Shown here one piece after another: positions 30,911-42,462 of a stretch of 64,000 nt of DNA (positions are counted from its first letter, which is position 1; the number at the start of each line of letters is the position of its first letter). Both the position numbers and the translations under genes were made by a program. The notes beneath the pieces are model-generated. The model worked only from the letters and a program-made list of their open reading frames with translations. It searched no databases and was not told the origin of the DNA. Source of the stretch: Rhodocollybia butyracea. Its lineage: Eukaryota > Basidiomycota > Agaricomycetes > Agaricales > Omphalotaceae. The stretch covers positions 248,001 to 312,000 of the forward strand of contig JADNRY010000022.1 in assembly GCA_015501585.1 (NCBI GenBank). The letters are read 5' to 3'.

Positions 30911-32732
30911 TTATGCATTCGTACGGGGGGTAAGTTTCAGTCTGCAGCCATCTCTGGGGAACAGAGTAGCAATGATGCTGCAGTGACGACAATCAGCGCT
31001 CATTTTCCCAGAAAGGAAGATATGACCACGTACTCGATCTCGTAACTTAACGGAGTGATCTCATGCTCCCAGTCGAACATAACAGCAGCGGTTGCCAAAA
31101 CAAGTGCCATGTTCATGGTGGCATATTCAACACCGATACAACGGTGAGGGCCACTTCCCCATACTAGGTAGTTTTTAGGATTCGCGTTGGCGGAACCGTG
31201 CGGATCTAGCCAACGCTCAGGGTCGAACTTGTCGGGTTGGGGGAAGACTTCGGGGTCATGTAAAGAGTTGTAAAACGAGGGAATAACCATGCTGTTGGAA
31301 GGAACGGTGTAGTCATCACTAATAGGGAAGGCCTTTATGGTTTTATAAGGAACCTGAGAGCGTACTTGAATCAGTACAAGTTTCAGCACCAAGGTGAATA
31401 AGACACGAACCATGGTAACCGGGGGCACTGTTCTCAAGCTTTCCTTCACGACAGCTTGCAAGTACGGCATCTGGTCCATGAGTTCGAGAGTCAAAGGAGC
31501 GTCGAAGTTGCCTTGACGCACGCGAGTCTGCTCTTCACGGACTTTGGCTAAAACTTCAGGGTGGTCAGCTAAATGTTGGAAGCCGAAAATCAAGCCACTG
31601 CTCATGGCATCCTGAGAAGCGAACAAAAACGAAAACACGACCATAGAGATTTCGTGGTCACTGAAGTCTTTCCTGCCCTTATAGGTGGGGTCTGCGCAGA
31701 TACGCATCCACTCGTCGATCAAACATTCAGGCTCAGCCCCGTTAGCGATGGCGATTTTACTGTTGTGAGCAGCAAGCTTTAACCAATCCAAGGCCACTTT
31801 AGCCGCTTGCTTGGCTTTGTATACTTTGGTCCCAGGTATAGCGAAAGGGAAGTTGACAAGCTCGAGTGCCTGAGTGACGGCCCAGTATTTGTCGCTGATT
31901 TCCCTGGTGGCGTGAGGGGGGATATGGTTACCACAGAACACACGAAGGGAAGTGTCCATGTTCAGGTAACGAGAAATCATCATGATGGGCGACGCGACCA
32001 CCTTTCCGTTGGAATCTTTCACTGACCACGTCTTGAAGTGCTCTCGAGTGATGTTATCTTGAATACCAATGTACATCCTGGTACCATATCAATACTGAAT
32101 AGGTCAATGATTTCGTGAAGTGAGCTTACCCTATGGCGCGTCGGGTGAATAACATGTTCAGGCAACGGCGGTAGTCAACGTGCTCCTTTCCTGTGAGGAA
32201 CACCCTGCAACATATGAGTTCAGGACATTAGTGAATTGAAGAAATAAGTTATTCCTACCAGTTTTCAGGTCGGAGAATGGTTTTGGCGGAATGAACCAAG
32301 CAGGGTTCAGCATGGGTTGGTGAGTTCAGAATCTTGCGTGAAAATTCATTCGACGAAGCCATGACGATAAAACTAAGAATCACGTCAGTTATGGGACGGT
32401 CAGAATTAGACTTGGGCATACATATTGAAAACACTAAGGGCACTGAGAGCTCCGGATTGCCATTGCTTCTGGTATCCTTCCATTGTAGGCTTCATGGAGT
32501 CGGCAAACTTGCCGATGAGGGGTATAGTCCATTTATCTCCTGGCAAATGGCGCTTTTTGTAGCGGTAAACCGTCTGTTCGAGGACAAGAAGAGAAATTAA
32601 GATGGCAGCAGTTGTATATAACCAGGAAGCATTATCGGCAGAGAAAGGAAGAAAATTAGAAGGAAGCTTGTAGAGAGCCTCAGCGGTCGTCGAGGGCATC
32701 GAGGCCGCCACTGAATGTTCGTGGCCAGGCAT
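30911..32732 (-). CDS. ERG5: Sterol C-22 desaturase, cytochrome P450 CYP61
   Basis: Introduces the C22-C23 double bond late in ergosterol synthesis at the ER. The start MPGHEHSVAASMPSTTAEAL is at 32732; the anchor helix is followed by RYKKRHLPGDKWTIPLIGKF. Family lines in order: HAEPCLVHSAKTILRPENW, VTQALELVNFPFAIPGTKVY, I-helix VFSFLFASQDAMSSG, KESLRTVPPV (ExxR), VIPSFYNSLHDPEVFPQPDK, FDPERW, and the haem loop WGSGPHRCIGVEY. The natural C-terminus ATLFPRDGCRLKLTPR lies in a last exon ending at 30911, reached by a GTACGT..GCAG intron; reading straight through would give a false stop at 31000. Length and motifs agree with fungal ERG5. It is tail-to-tail with the P450 at 28.8 kb, about 100 bp apart. 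Confidence 0.93.
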
Positions 32733-35260
32733 CTTTCAGCAGAGTGAACGTGTGAGAGTGAGTTGTAAAAAACCTGAATTTTGATGTACGAAATCTTTCA
32801 GCGAAATGGCCTGATTTTTCTTTTCCGGCCCGGCGGTTATCAGCAAAACGTGGGTAAGCCGCTCTCCGGCGGTGACAGTGCCTGAGGCCTGAAGCTTGAA
32901 GGCTGACGTGCTCCAGATCCTCAGTCCAGCTTGCTGATTGAAGCTGGATTGAAGATCGAGGGGTGCTCAATCCCGATCCACTCGCCAGGTTACCCCAGTG
33001 AAATCAAAGGTGATATTAGCCTGAGGCTTTTGAGTCCGGTAGACCTCTGTCTAGAGACTCTACGCGACTCCTTGTTTTTTCGTACCCTTAGCTTATTAAG
33101 TTATTATTGGAGAGTTTGATTCTTCATAATTTGTCTACTCGCTATACATGTTTTGTCCAAACTTGCATTTGCATCTATAACCTCACTTACCACAGTGTAA
33201 AAATCGCTTTTTTAAGCAGAGTGGGTTTCCGGTCTTCTGATGATCACAATAAGCACGAATTTTGCGCTGTAAAAAGGGCGCTGAAGAGGATTTCCGTCAT
33301 AAGTAAATTTACCAAAGCATCACATGACCGCGTCGTACCCCAAAAGACTTGCCTTCAATAGAGCGTATTTGCGCAGGTGTTTTTTTTTGGAAATGAATTA
33401 TTTAATAATGCGACGAGACGAAACGTGTGGCTCCAGAGTGCTGGCGTCCGACGCAGAGCCATGATTTTTGTTTTCTGGGCATACTTGGCCATTTTCTTTA
33501 CTTGCGAGTGTGGGCCACCGCGCCAAGCGCGTGGCAGGTACGAGTCCTGCAAGAGACTAGTTATGAATTGTGCACTGCAACAACCACTGATGAAAAGTGC
33601 GGGGGCTACAAAAATGGAAGTATTATTAAGATGAATAAACACTGTGTCACATGTGGCAAAAAGAATGTACAGCACCGATAATCTGCACATTAGAGGTGCA
33701 ACCACAACAGTGTTTGATGCAAGACGTTCAAGAGTAAAAAGGTATCAGATGCGGCGAAGTTTTGGGTAACATGAAATAAGTGGGCACATCAGAAAGTCAC
33801 ATGTCAAGCGCTTTGACATTTCTAAATATGGGGAAACGATTCTTCCAAATTTGGGCAAGATCAACCCTAATTGGGAAAAAATTCCCACACGAAACCGGCC
33901 ATAAGGACGAGCCTTCATTACATTCAGGACTCGTAACAGTCCGATGGAGCGTGGTGTTTCGGATTTTCCTTTTTTGGAATATCTGACGGACTCAGTTGTC
34001 TCTAGATTTTCTTTTTTTGGGGGGTGCCTGGCCGTGGTGGGGTTGTTTTTGGGGGTGGCGTTGGATAGGGTATGCGCGCTCGACTGTTTCCGGCGCGTGA
34101 TGAGCGGGGCGCTGGCGGGGCCTGGGTGAGGCCTGCTGCAGGTGCGCTCTTGGCTCTAATGCCTACGACACCAGAGGCGTGTCACATAGCTATTAAATGA
34201 CTGGGGGGATGGCTGTAAGCGGCGAAGGGCAGTCAGTATCATTGAAGATTTTCAGCAGTACTTAGTACGTAGTAGTAGTAGTGATATATTTCACAGCTAC
34301 GAGGGAAAGCCAGTCCTTGACATGAGCCAAGCGGCGGTGTCAACACACTCCAGTGGGAAAGAGATCTTTTCCTCAGAATTCCTCTAGATTTCTGATACCT
34401 CCTGACAGGTCTCGCAGGCTAACCATCATGCCACAGAACAACCACAGGATGTAGGGGGTCAACAACGAGGTTCTGGTATTAAGTTGTCCATTCCTACAAA
34501 CATTGAAATTTGATTTGTTATAATGCCCTTTTTCCCAGAAGTACTACATGCTGAGGTTATGGATAAATGCCTTGAGGAGTAATGAAAAATTGGCAATTTA
34601 TTAGATATTGTTGTTTGGCGTCTTACAGGTAGCCATCGGTATTAAGGGGTAACTATAAGTGAATAACCTATTAGGTAGCCTTTTACCCAGTAGCACTCAT
34701 GATTATGTCGTTGTTGGAATTCAATAGTGATACTTATATTGTTTAAATATAGATAGGTTGATAGATTTTCCCAGTCGACCAGCGCCTGTTCCAAGGGTAG
34801 CATAGGGAACAGCAAACACGGCCACGCTACAGCAACAAAGAGGAAGGTAGTGTGCGGCAGGATGTCACATAGTAGTCTTACTACTAGTCTACTCGCAGTC
34901 ACTCTCGTCTGTTTCATCGTCCCCCATGCCCTCCGAGCCAGTCTGCGAACTTCTTCCAACATACACTTACAGACTACCTTGTAAATATGCTTCGAGTTGG
35001 TCGTTGGGACATGGGACCAAAAAGCTGTGTAGAATTGAACCAAGCCATATGGTCGGGAACGAGAAATACTTTCACTTCATCACCATCGGTTATATACTAG
35101 CAAGTACAGTCTTTCTTCCTTTTACCCACTGACTACTCGCCTTTGATTTTTCTCCTAAAACTTCCGGGGGGTCGCTCTCCGTTCTTTTCATTTCCTCCCT
35201 CTGTGGCTGAGGCCTCTTTCGTGGTAGTACTGTTGTTACCACCAGCGCAGGCTACCGCGA
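32733..35260. other. ERG5 upstream region and repeat-bearing spacer
   Basis: No gene is supported in this 2.5-kb stretch. About 33025-33370 is one copy of a dispersed spacer repeat also present at 41680-42100 and 43795-44280. It includes the motif TCACATGACCGCGTCGTAC at 33320-33338. From about 34740 onward the sequence is a near-copy of 37210-37825, the upstream module of the membrane-protein paralogues. Short GT-rich and T-rich runs occur near 34010-34060. Confidence 0.55.
35085..35260 (+). promoter_or_regulatory. Promoter and 5' leader shared by the membrane-protein paralogues
   Basis: A TATA-like GGTTATATAC at about 35090 is followed by CAGTCTTTCTTCC, GACTACTCGCCTTTGATTTT, CTCCTAAAACTTCCGGGGGG and TCGCTCTCCGTTC, then CTGTGGCTGAGG and the ATG. 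The same lines precede the other four copies (about 37640-37825, 42280-42462, 44430-44609 and 46430-46600). The leader has been kept in all duplications and probably carries the core promoter (inference). Confidence 0.55.
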
Positions 35261-36567
35261 TGGCTAATGTCACTATTGACGACGCGGATCCTTCCATCAT
35301 TTACCTCCCTGACGGAGCTTGGAACACAAGGAACCCTACCGCACCGTGCCCTGGGTGTGGCACAAATCCTAATTATGCCATGATGTTCGACGACACTTTT
35401 CACGATGGAACAGTAAGTATAATCTTGATGATTGGTAGGGCTTGAGCTTGGGGCTTAACTCAACCTATAGTTCTTCCCTGCGGCCAATGTTCCCCTCACG
35501 GCTAGTATGTTGTTCAATGGTTTGTGTAAAGTTCTTTTTTTTCAAGTACTCGTTAAGTCTTTTTTGCTTAGGTACTGCCGTTTACATATTTTGTGCCCTT
35601 GCTCAGAGCTCGAACGGAATTTCTGACATGACATTCTTCATTGATGGTGTAAACCGAGGTACGTTTACACGGTCTATCGCCCCAGGAATTCCCTACCAGT
35701 ACTCTATCCCCGTCTTCTCAATCGCTTCGCTCTCTCCCGGACAACATACTCTGACAATCCAGAATGGGCATGTCAATGGCACCAAGGCTTTGACAATGCT
35801 GGATGAGATTATTTATACGTATGTGATCACGAGTATGTTTCCCTACAAAATTTTATTTGTTTCTCAATTTTAGAGCTGTCGATACCATCTCATCATCCAC
35901 CTCTGCATCCACCTCTAGCCAGTCTATCTCATCAACTTCTCCAATTAGCTCCCAACAATCGCCAACCTCCAATGCAGACAGTGCAAAGTCGACAAAAAAG
36001 AACTCGGGCATTATCATTGGCCCAATCGTTGCTGTTGTTCTTGTTGTTGCCCTTGGACTAGGGCTTTTCTTCTGGTGGAAGCGGAGGAGACCCCAATCGG
36101 GTAACCCGCGGCGCACCATGAGGGATTATGATGCTCCTGGTGCTTGGATGTCGGAACCTCTCTCCTTACCTTCTTCTCACCCAGCATATTCATCTGCTTC
36201 TGATGCACAGGCCTCATTTGGTGTTGCTGCCGAACTCTTACCTAGCAGTGGACGTGGCAATGGACCCAGAGCGGGTCCTAGTTCTACTGCATTTTACCCA
36301 AGTAATGGCACATCTGGGATTCAGGCAAGCATTGACAATGCCGGCACACCATCGAACTTGTATCTGTCCCCCACCTCGTCGCAACCCGTTCAACAAAGCC
36401 CTATTTCCACTGATGATACCAGTTCACCATTGACATCCTATCCGTCCTCTGCGCCGCAGCAACACGCCGAGGATGAAGCAACTCTGGATGATGTACCTCC
36501 AGCGTATGATGAACAAAGACGAAAATCGACACGGGCCGCTGAGGATCGCGAAATCGCAGTTATGTAA
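35261..36567 (+). CDS. PPxY-tailed type-I membrane protein, paralogue 1
   Basis: Exons 35261-35412, 35471-35519, 35572-35818 and 35874-36567, all joins in phase. The outer part is MANVTIDDADPSIIYLPDGA, WNTR..CPGCG, MMFDDTFHDGT, TAVYIFCALAQ, MTFFIDGVNRGTF, YQYSIPVFSIASLSPGQHTL and HVNGTKALTMLDEIIYT. This is a beta-rich (galactose-binding-like) layout found in a large mushroom family of unknown role. A Ser/Thr linker (SSSTSASTSSQSISS) then leads to the membrane helix GIIIGPIVAVVLVVALGLGL with WWKRRRPQ. The cytoplasmic tail is Ser/Pro-rich and ends with LDDVPPAYDEQRRKS. PPAY is a WW-domain ligand, suggesting Rsp5-type ubiquitin control (inference). There is no classical N-terminal signal peptide, which is odd for this topology. 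Confidence 0.8.
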
Positions 36568-37825
36568 TAGTTTCTTCGAGTTCAGCGCTGTCAACTCGCT
36601 ATGTATCGAGATTTTAGTAGATGCTACTCGCTGTAGTAGAAGTTCCTCTCAATTGCAAACGTTAGTGTACATACCTGCCAGGTTAAGTCTGAAACAGACA
36701 GAATCGTTACATTTGTCAACACTGGTTCAGAGAAATTGGAACGGTACGCGAAGGATACAGGAGGTGAGCGAGGGATAAGTCTTCATCATTTTCAAAGATC
36801 GTAATAAACGCATCGGACATGCACGTCAGTAACCAAGTATTCTCGAATCGATCCATGATGATCTCTACTTCTACAAATAGCACTAAAACAATTGCGTTTG
36901 AGCTAGAGGTAGGAAGGATCCAGGGTAATTGACACTTCCATTCCACCTCCTCCCAAACACTGTAATCTAAGGAGGGATTCTGGGTCAAAATCACACTTGT
37001 TTCTACTCGAAACTTCATACAGTTCAGTAGATAAAGCCTATAGTACGGTTATTTATGTATCTAATGAAATTATTCTTATATTAAGCCATACTGAATCGCT
37101 GAAATCGTGGATCCTCGTGAATCCAGTATTTGAACCCACTAGTTCTGAACCCACGTTTGAATCAAGACCTGAATATTGAATCTCAAGGTCTGACCGCGCC
37201 TAATAATTAAATATCCTGTTTCAATGTAGATAGGTAGATAGATTTGCCATAGGGCGGGGTTCCACTCGACCAGCGCTTGTTCCAAGGGGTAGCACACGGC
37301 CACGGCCACACTAAGCTCAACCTACCCAGACTCAGAGGAAGGTAGACTGTAGCGCGTGGCAAAAGGTACAGTAGTCTTACTACTAGTCTACTCGCGGTCA
37401 CCCTCGTCTGTTTCGTCCCCCTCCATGCCCACTGAGCCAGTCTGCCACGTAAGCTTCCTCCAACACTTACAGACACTTACCTCGTAAATATACTTAGCTG
37501 TTGGGACATGGGACTTGCATGCCGGGGCCAAAAAGCTGTAAAGCCATTTATAGTATCATCAACACGTACCAGTTTCATGTAAGAACTTAAAGCTTAAAGG
37601 TTCGCAATAATAAATGGGAATTAGTTCTCATCACCATCGCTTATAAGGCTACTAGTAAATACAGTCTTTCTTCGTTTTTACCCACCGACTACTCGCCTTT
37701 GACTTTTCTCCTAAAACTTCCGGGGGGTTGCTCTCCGTTCCTTTGATTTCTTCCCTCTGTGGCTGAGGTGTCTTTTGTGGTAGTACTGTTGCAGATCTTC
37801 TTGCCACCGGCGCCAGGCTACCGCG
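36568..37825. other. 3' flank of paralogue 1 and upstream module of paralogue 2
   Basis: About 36570-37030 recurs at 39870-40310 (lines TGCTACTCGCTGTAGTAGAA, GTTAAGTCTGAAACAGACAG). About 37210-37825 recurs upstream of paralogue 1. No gene is seen. A short tandem of 'GAACCCACTAGTTCTGAACCCACG' type lies near 37130-37155. Confidence 0.6.
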
Positions 37826-39864
37826 ATGGCCAATGTCACTATTGACGACGCGAATCCTTCCATCATTTACCTCCCTGACGGAGCTTGGCACACAAGGAAT
37901 CCTTCCACACCGTGCCCTGGGTGTAGTGCAAATCCTAATTATACCATGATGTTCGACGGCACTTTTCACGATGGAACAGTAAGAGCAATCTTGATGATTC
38001 GTAGGGCTTGAGCTTGGGGCTTAACCTGTCAACTTATAGTTCGATTCTGTACCTGGGGTCGCCAGCTTTCCTAATATTCCCCTTACAGCTAGTATGTCGT
38101 TTAATGGTGTGTGTATTCTTTCCTTTCAAGTATTTACCCACTAAACCTTCTTTGCTTAGGTACTGCCGTTTACATTTTTTGTGCTCTTGCTCACCGAACT
38201 TCTGACATGACGTTCTTCATTGATGGTGTAAACCGAAGTACGTTTACACAGCCAATTGCCCCAGGAACTCTCTACCAGTACTCCGTCCCCGTCTTTTCAA
38301 TCACTTCGCTCTCTCCTGGACAACATGCTCTGACAATTCAGAGTGGGCATGTCAATGGTACCAAAACTTTGACATTGCTGGATAAGATTATTTATACGTA
38401 TGTGATCACGTGTATGTTTCCCTACAAAATTTTATTTACAGACGTTTCAAAAATTCTTGTCCCACGGGCCAAAAACGCCAAAATTAATTCGTAAAATACA
38501 AAAAACAAAAAAAATGTTTACTGGTTCTTTCGTCGTATTCCATTGCTGCTACACTATGGTATACTATCACATTAGTGACTCTGTATGAATCCCAACGACT
38601 TCGAGCTCAATAGGAAACTCGTGGCGCAGCGTGATGAGATATGAAGCACTCATTGCTCGGCCAACCAGATGGTTTTTTTTTGACGAAACAAAGATGGCAG
38701 AAGATTTGCTCGACGATATCTTCGAAGGTTTTTATCCTCTGGGACTTCGGGGCGACAGATAGAGCCTCGAAAAAATGATCTTTGGACTCTGTACCACTGC
38801 TCTTCCGTACCTCCTCCACTTTCATCTCATCCACTGTCTCCACTTCATTGTTACTCACCCTCACTGCTAATGTTTACAATTTCATCATGAACTGGGCAGC
38901 TCGAGCTTGAATTTTAATTCATAGTCAGATGTGAGAAATCATGAAAAAAGCTGTCTCTTTACCCGGTTTGTCCATGAATGGATCATCTTTGTCTTCAGTA
39001 ACGACAGTAGATAATTTAGAAGTAAAAATAAGACCGAGAACATGTAGAACTAAGTCAGGAAACATTTTTTTTGTTTTTTGTATTTTACGGATTAATTTTG
39101 GCGTTTTTGGCCCGTGGGACAAGAATTTTTGAAACGTCTGTATATTATTATCTCAATTTTAGAGCTGTCGATACCTCCACGTTTGCTGCATCCACCTCTA
39201 GCCAGTCTATCTCATCAACTTCTCTAATTAGCTCCCAACAATTGCCAACCTCCAATGCAGACAGTGCAAAGTCGACAAAAAAGAACTCGGGCATTATCAT
39301 TGGCCCAATCGTTGCTGTTGTTCTTGTTGTTGCCCTTGGACTAGGGCTTTTCTTCTGGTGGAGGCGGAGGAAACCCCAATCGGGTAACCCGCGGCGCACC
39401 ACGAGGGATTATGATGCTCTTAGTGCTTGGATATCAGAACCTCTCTCCTTACCTTCTTCTCACCCAGCATATTCATCTGCTTCTGATGGACCAGCCTCAT
39501 TTGGCATTAATGCTGTCGCTGGTCCTTCTGATATCCAATATCATATCATCCTTTACCTACTTCAATGCAAGCTACTGAACTCTTGTCTAGCAGTGGACGT
39601 GGCAACGGACCCAGAGCGGGTCCTAGTTCTACTGCATTTCACCCAAGTAATGTCACATCTAGGATTCAGGTAAGCATTGACAATACCGGCACACCATCGA
39701 AACTGTATCTGTCCCCCACCTCGTCGCAACCCGTTCAACAACGCCCTATTTCCACTGATGATACCTGTTCACCATTGACATTCTATCCGTTCTCTGCGTC
39801 GCAGCGACACGTCGAAGACGAAAATCGAGACGGGCCGCTGAGGATCGCGAAATTGCAGTTATGA
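37826..39864 (+). pseudogene. PPxY-type membrane protein, paralogue 2, broken
   Basis: The outer domain exons (MANVTIDDANPSIIYLPDGA, TAVYIFCALAH, MTFFIDGVNRSTFTQ, LDKIIYT) and the membrane exon (GIIIGPIVAVVLVVALGLGL, WWRRRKPQ) are present. Three lesions are visible. A 702-bp MITE sits in the intron before the membrane exon (38439-39140). A 4-nt gain near 39545 relative to paralogue 5 shifts the tail frame. A deletion near 39820 removes the segment coding DEATLDDAPPAYDE, so the PPAY motif is lost. The membrane helix itself is intact, so a shortened protein could still be made if the long intron is spliced. Confidence 0.75.
38439..39140. mobile_element. Tc1/mariner-like MITE with 81-bp inverted repeats
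   Basis: Bounded by TA on both sides (38437-38438 and 39141-39142). The ends are 38439-38519 and 39060-39140, inverted repeats of 81 bp that begin CAGACGTTTCAAAAATTCTT and differ at one base (T versus C in the AATTC/AATCC line). The interior of about 540 bp has only small open frames and no recognisable transposase. It lies wholly within an intron of paralogue 2; the flanking intron sequence matches the empty intron of paralogue 1. Confidence 0.92.
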
Positions 39865-40317
39865 ATCGGTAGTAGTTCCTTCGAGTTCGGCGGTGTCAAC
39901 TCGCTATGTACGTAGATGCTACTCGCTGTAGTAGAAGTTCCTCTCAATTGCAAACATACCTGCCAGGTTAAGTCTGAAACAGACAGAATCGTTACATTCC
40001 AACGCTGGTTCGTAGAAATTGGAACGGTACTCGAAGGATACATGAGGTGAGTGAGGCATAAGTCTTGTATCATCGTTTTCAAAGATCGGAATAATCGCAT
40101 TGGATATGCAAGTATTCTCGAATCAACTCACGATGATCTCTACTTCTACGAATAGCACTAAAACAATTGCGTTTGAGCTAGAGGCACGAAGGATCCAGTG
40201 TAATTGACACTTCCATTCCACCTCCATTCTAACGCTGTAATCTAAAGAGAGATTCTGGGTCCAAATCACACTCGTTTCCACTCGAAACTTCATACAGTTC
40301 AATAGATAATCGAATTA
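39865..40317. repeat. 3' flank repeat of the membrane-protein unit
   Basis: A second copy of the 36570-37030 flank with small deletions. No gene is seen. Confidence 0.7.
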
Positions 40318-41670
40318 CGTTCAAAAATTCTACTCTGGAAGTAGATCGTGGTTCAGCCATTGTTAAGACGTGCGAAACCAGGAGAAGTGGTTGAGTTTCC
40401 GTTTTGAAAGCGCAGCAAGATAGGGTTAGTTGTTGCAGTCGGGGACAATGGAGGACGACTCCACAGTAGTGATCAACCCATCGGAAACGGAGGCGTCTAC
40501 AATGGTGGCTCGATTATAGTGTAGTTTCACGTTGAGGGTAGAAGTGATAAAAATTAAGGTAGATATGACCTTGTGTATTCACAGCGTAGTATGAGCATTC
40601 TTAAGGGACACCGCGAGTGAGATATAAAGTTTCGCAAACTTGTCTGCCAACCTTCATCCATCAACAATCCTTTATATACAGGCCAGATTTTCGAGCTGTG
40701 CCGCAGTATGTAAGTGGAGGACATTCACAGTAGCAGAAACAGCTCTACCTGCAAAGTAGAGGTAGAGGTAGAGGTAGAGGTCAAGGTAGAGGTGTCCCAA
40801 ATCTACTTTTTCAGCTGTTCAAGGAAGTAGAGCTGAGCAAAATGTGGAGCTCTACCTGAGCTCTACTTATGACTTAGGGATTCCGGACCCCGGCGGCCGA
40901 TGATCACTTGATCTCGGTGCCGCCGTTGATGCGCGTTGCCTCACGCATCAACGGCGGTAGTCCTCCACAGTGGGCCAATGCTGCCTTACACTGACTGCTC
41001 TGACATTGGTGATACCTTTTCTATTAACTGGGTAAGAAAAAATCAGGGGTACTGGGCTGCAGAGGCTCTAAGGTGTGCTATTCCCTTTGATTCAACTGTC
41101 TGATGAACTAACTGGTATTTGACTGGTATAAGCAGTATTTGTCGATGTTATCATGTACTAGTGGAATGTGGTCACATATCCCATTGTCTATCCGATGTAT
41201 GTAGGAGGCACAGAGATTGTATATGTTGAGCCATGCAAACCCTTCTGCAAGCGTAAGGGCAGTTAGCTGCTAGGGACGCGTCGCTGATACGACGCGTCGG
41301 CAGACGCCTCCGGTGAACACCGGAAGAGCCGCACGTGCTCACAAAAAAGTATAGCTCTACTTTTGCGATTACATCTACCTTTAGGCCAAAAGTAGAGCTC
41401 CGCTTTTAAAACAAGCTCTACTTCTAGGTCTACCTCTACCTCTACTTCGCTCTGTTTTGGCTAGTGTGAAAGCTCTGTGTAAGTGAGTTTATCGCCGTAG
41501 AAATTGTTATACTAGCAGGCTGTAGCAAGTGATATCGAGCGAGCGAGCCATTACAATTGGTGGTGAAGTTTCCAAATCAAAACGTTCCAAGAGAAAATTA
41601 TCTTGAAAGAATCACCATTCCGACATTCCGCGAGGACATGTACTACGCCTGAGGCTGTCCAGTCTGACAT
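40318..41670 (-). pseudogene. F-box/LRR relic, interrupted by a hAT-like MITE
   Basis: On the minus strand, pieces match the C-terminal half of the F-box copies: the segment before RSLDI (SPPIVMARSLDI, 41535-41600), LENL.C near 40690, the FISRSQC region near 40620, and QQLTLSCC...KTETQPLLLVSHVLTMAE (40380-40440). Several deletions and frame shifts make it non-coding. The two halves become contiguous when the element at 40717-41477 and one target copy are removed. Confidence 0.8.
40717..41477. mobile_element. hAT-like MITE, 761 bp
   Basis: Flanked by the 8-bp duplication TGTAAGTG (40709-40716 and 41478-41485). The ends form an imperfect inverted repeat of about 26 bp; the right end in reverse complement is CAGAGCTTTCACACTAGC, and the left is GAGGACATTCACAGTAGC. 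They are followed on both sides by AGTAGAGGTAGAGG subrepeats. The interior holds strong palindromes: CCGCCGTTGATGCG with its complement at 40920-40957, GACGCGTC near 41275-41300, and CTCCGGTGAACACCGGAAG near 41308-41326. No transposase is present. The 8-bp duplication and CAGAG-type ends are those of hAT elements. Confidence 0.88.
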
Positions 41671-42462
41671 AGTCTTACATTGGGTTTTTGAGTCCGGTAA
41701 TAGTACCTCTGCCAAGTTGCTCTACGCCACTGCTTTGTTTTTTCCTACCTAACTTATTTAAATTGGTGCAGAGGCAATGTGAAATCCAGCGCCGATGCTT
41801 ACTACCATTACACCACCTCGCATCTGATTTCATGGGCTCTCTTGAGCAACCATCGACGCAGCCTAAGTACCCCTCGGCGCTCCTTTTGCCTTGACAAAAC
41901 TTTTGTGCGTTTGCCTGAAAGACTCTGAATAGTAATTTTTGCTGAACTTGCATTTGCATCCAACAGATTGTGAGATTCAGGCCACCCACAGATCACAGTA
42001 AGGACTTCTATCGTTGAACTGTGTAATACTATAGATTATCATAAGTAAATCCGTCGAACTGAGGCATCACCTGACCGCGTCGTACAGCCGCTTTTTTATA
42101 TGCGAACGAGTATTCTCTCCGCAAAAGCCAGCTAGCTAGGCTACTTTTAAGTAGCCTGGGAAGGAAAGCTCGTTCTACAATAGCACCTCAGCAGACCTGC
42201 CTTGACACTTCCCCGTACCATGGAACTGAGACCAGAACTTCGTGTGTTGGCACATAGCTATTAAATAATAAGTGGGAGTCACTTCGTCACTGTCATTACA
42301 GTCTTCCCTGTTTATCACTAACTACTTGTCTTCAACTTTTCTCGAAAACTGTGGGATTCGCTCTCCGTTCCCTTTGTTCCCTCCGTCCTCCTCCGTCTGT
42401 GTCTGTGAGATTGTGGCTGAGGTCGTATTAGTACTGTTGCGAATCTTCTTCAAGCCACCGCG
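41671..42462. other. Spacer repeat and promoter of paralogue 3
   Basis: 41680-42100 is the second copy of the dispersed spacer repeat, with the motif TCACCTGACCGCGTCGTAC at 42067-42085. 42280-42462 is the conserved leader. No gene is seen. Confidence 0.55.

Noticed and set aside
31000..31060. Stop at 31000 as the end of ERG5
   Set aside because: Read-through of the last intron; the family C-terminus (ATLFPRDGC...) is found in the next exon ending at 30911.
38607..38864. Transposase gene inside the 38.4-kb MITE
   Set aside because: The 85-residue frame has no DDE-type motif or helix-turn-helix that I recognise and is far too short.
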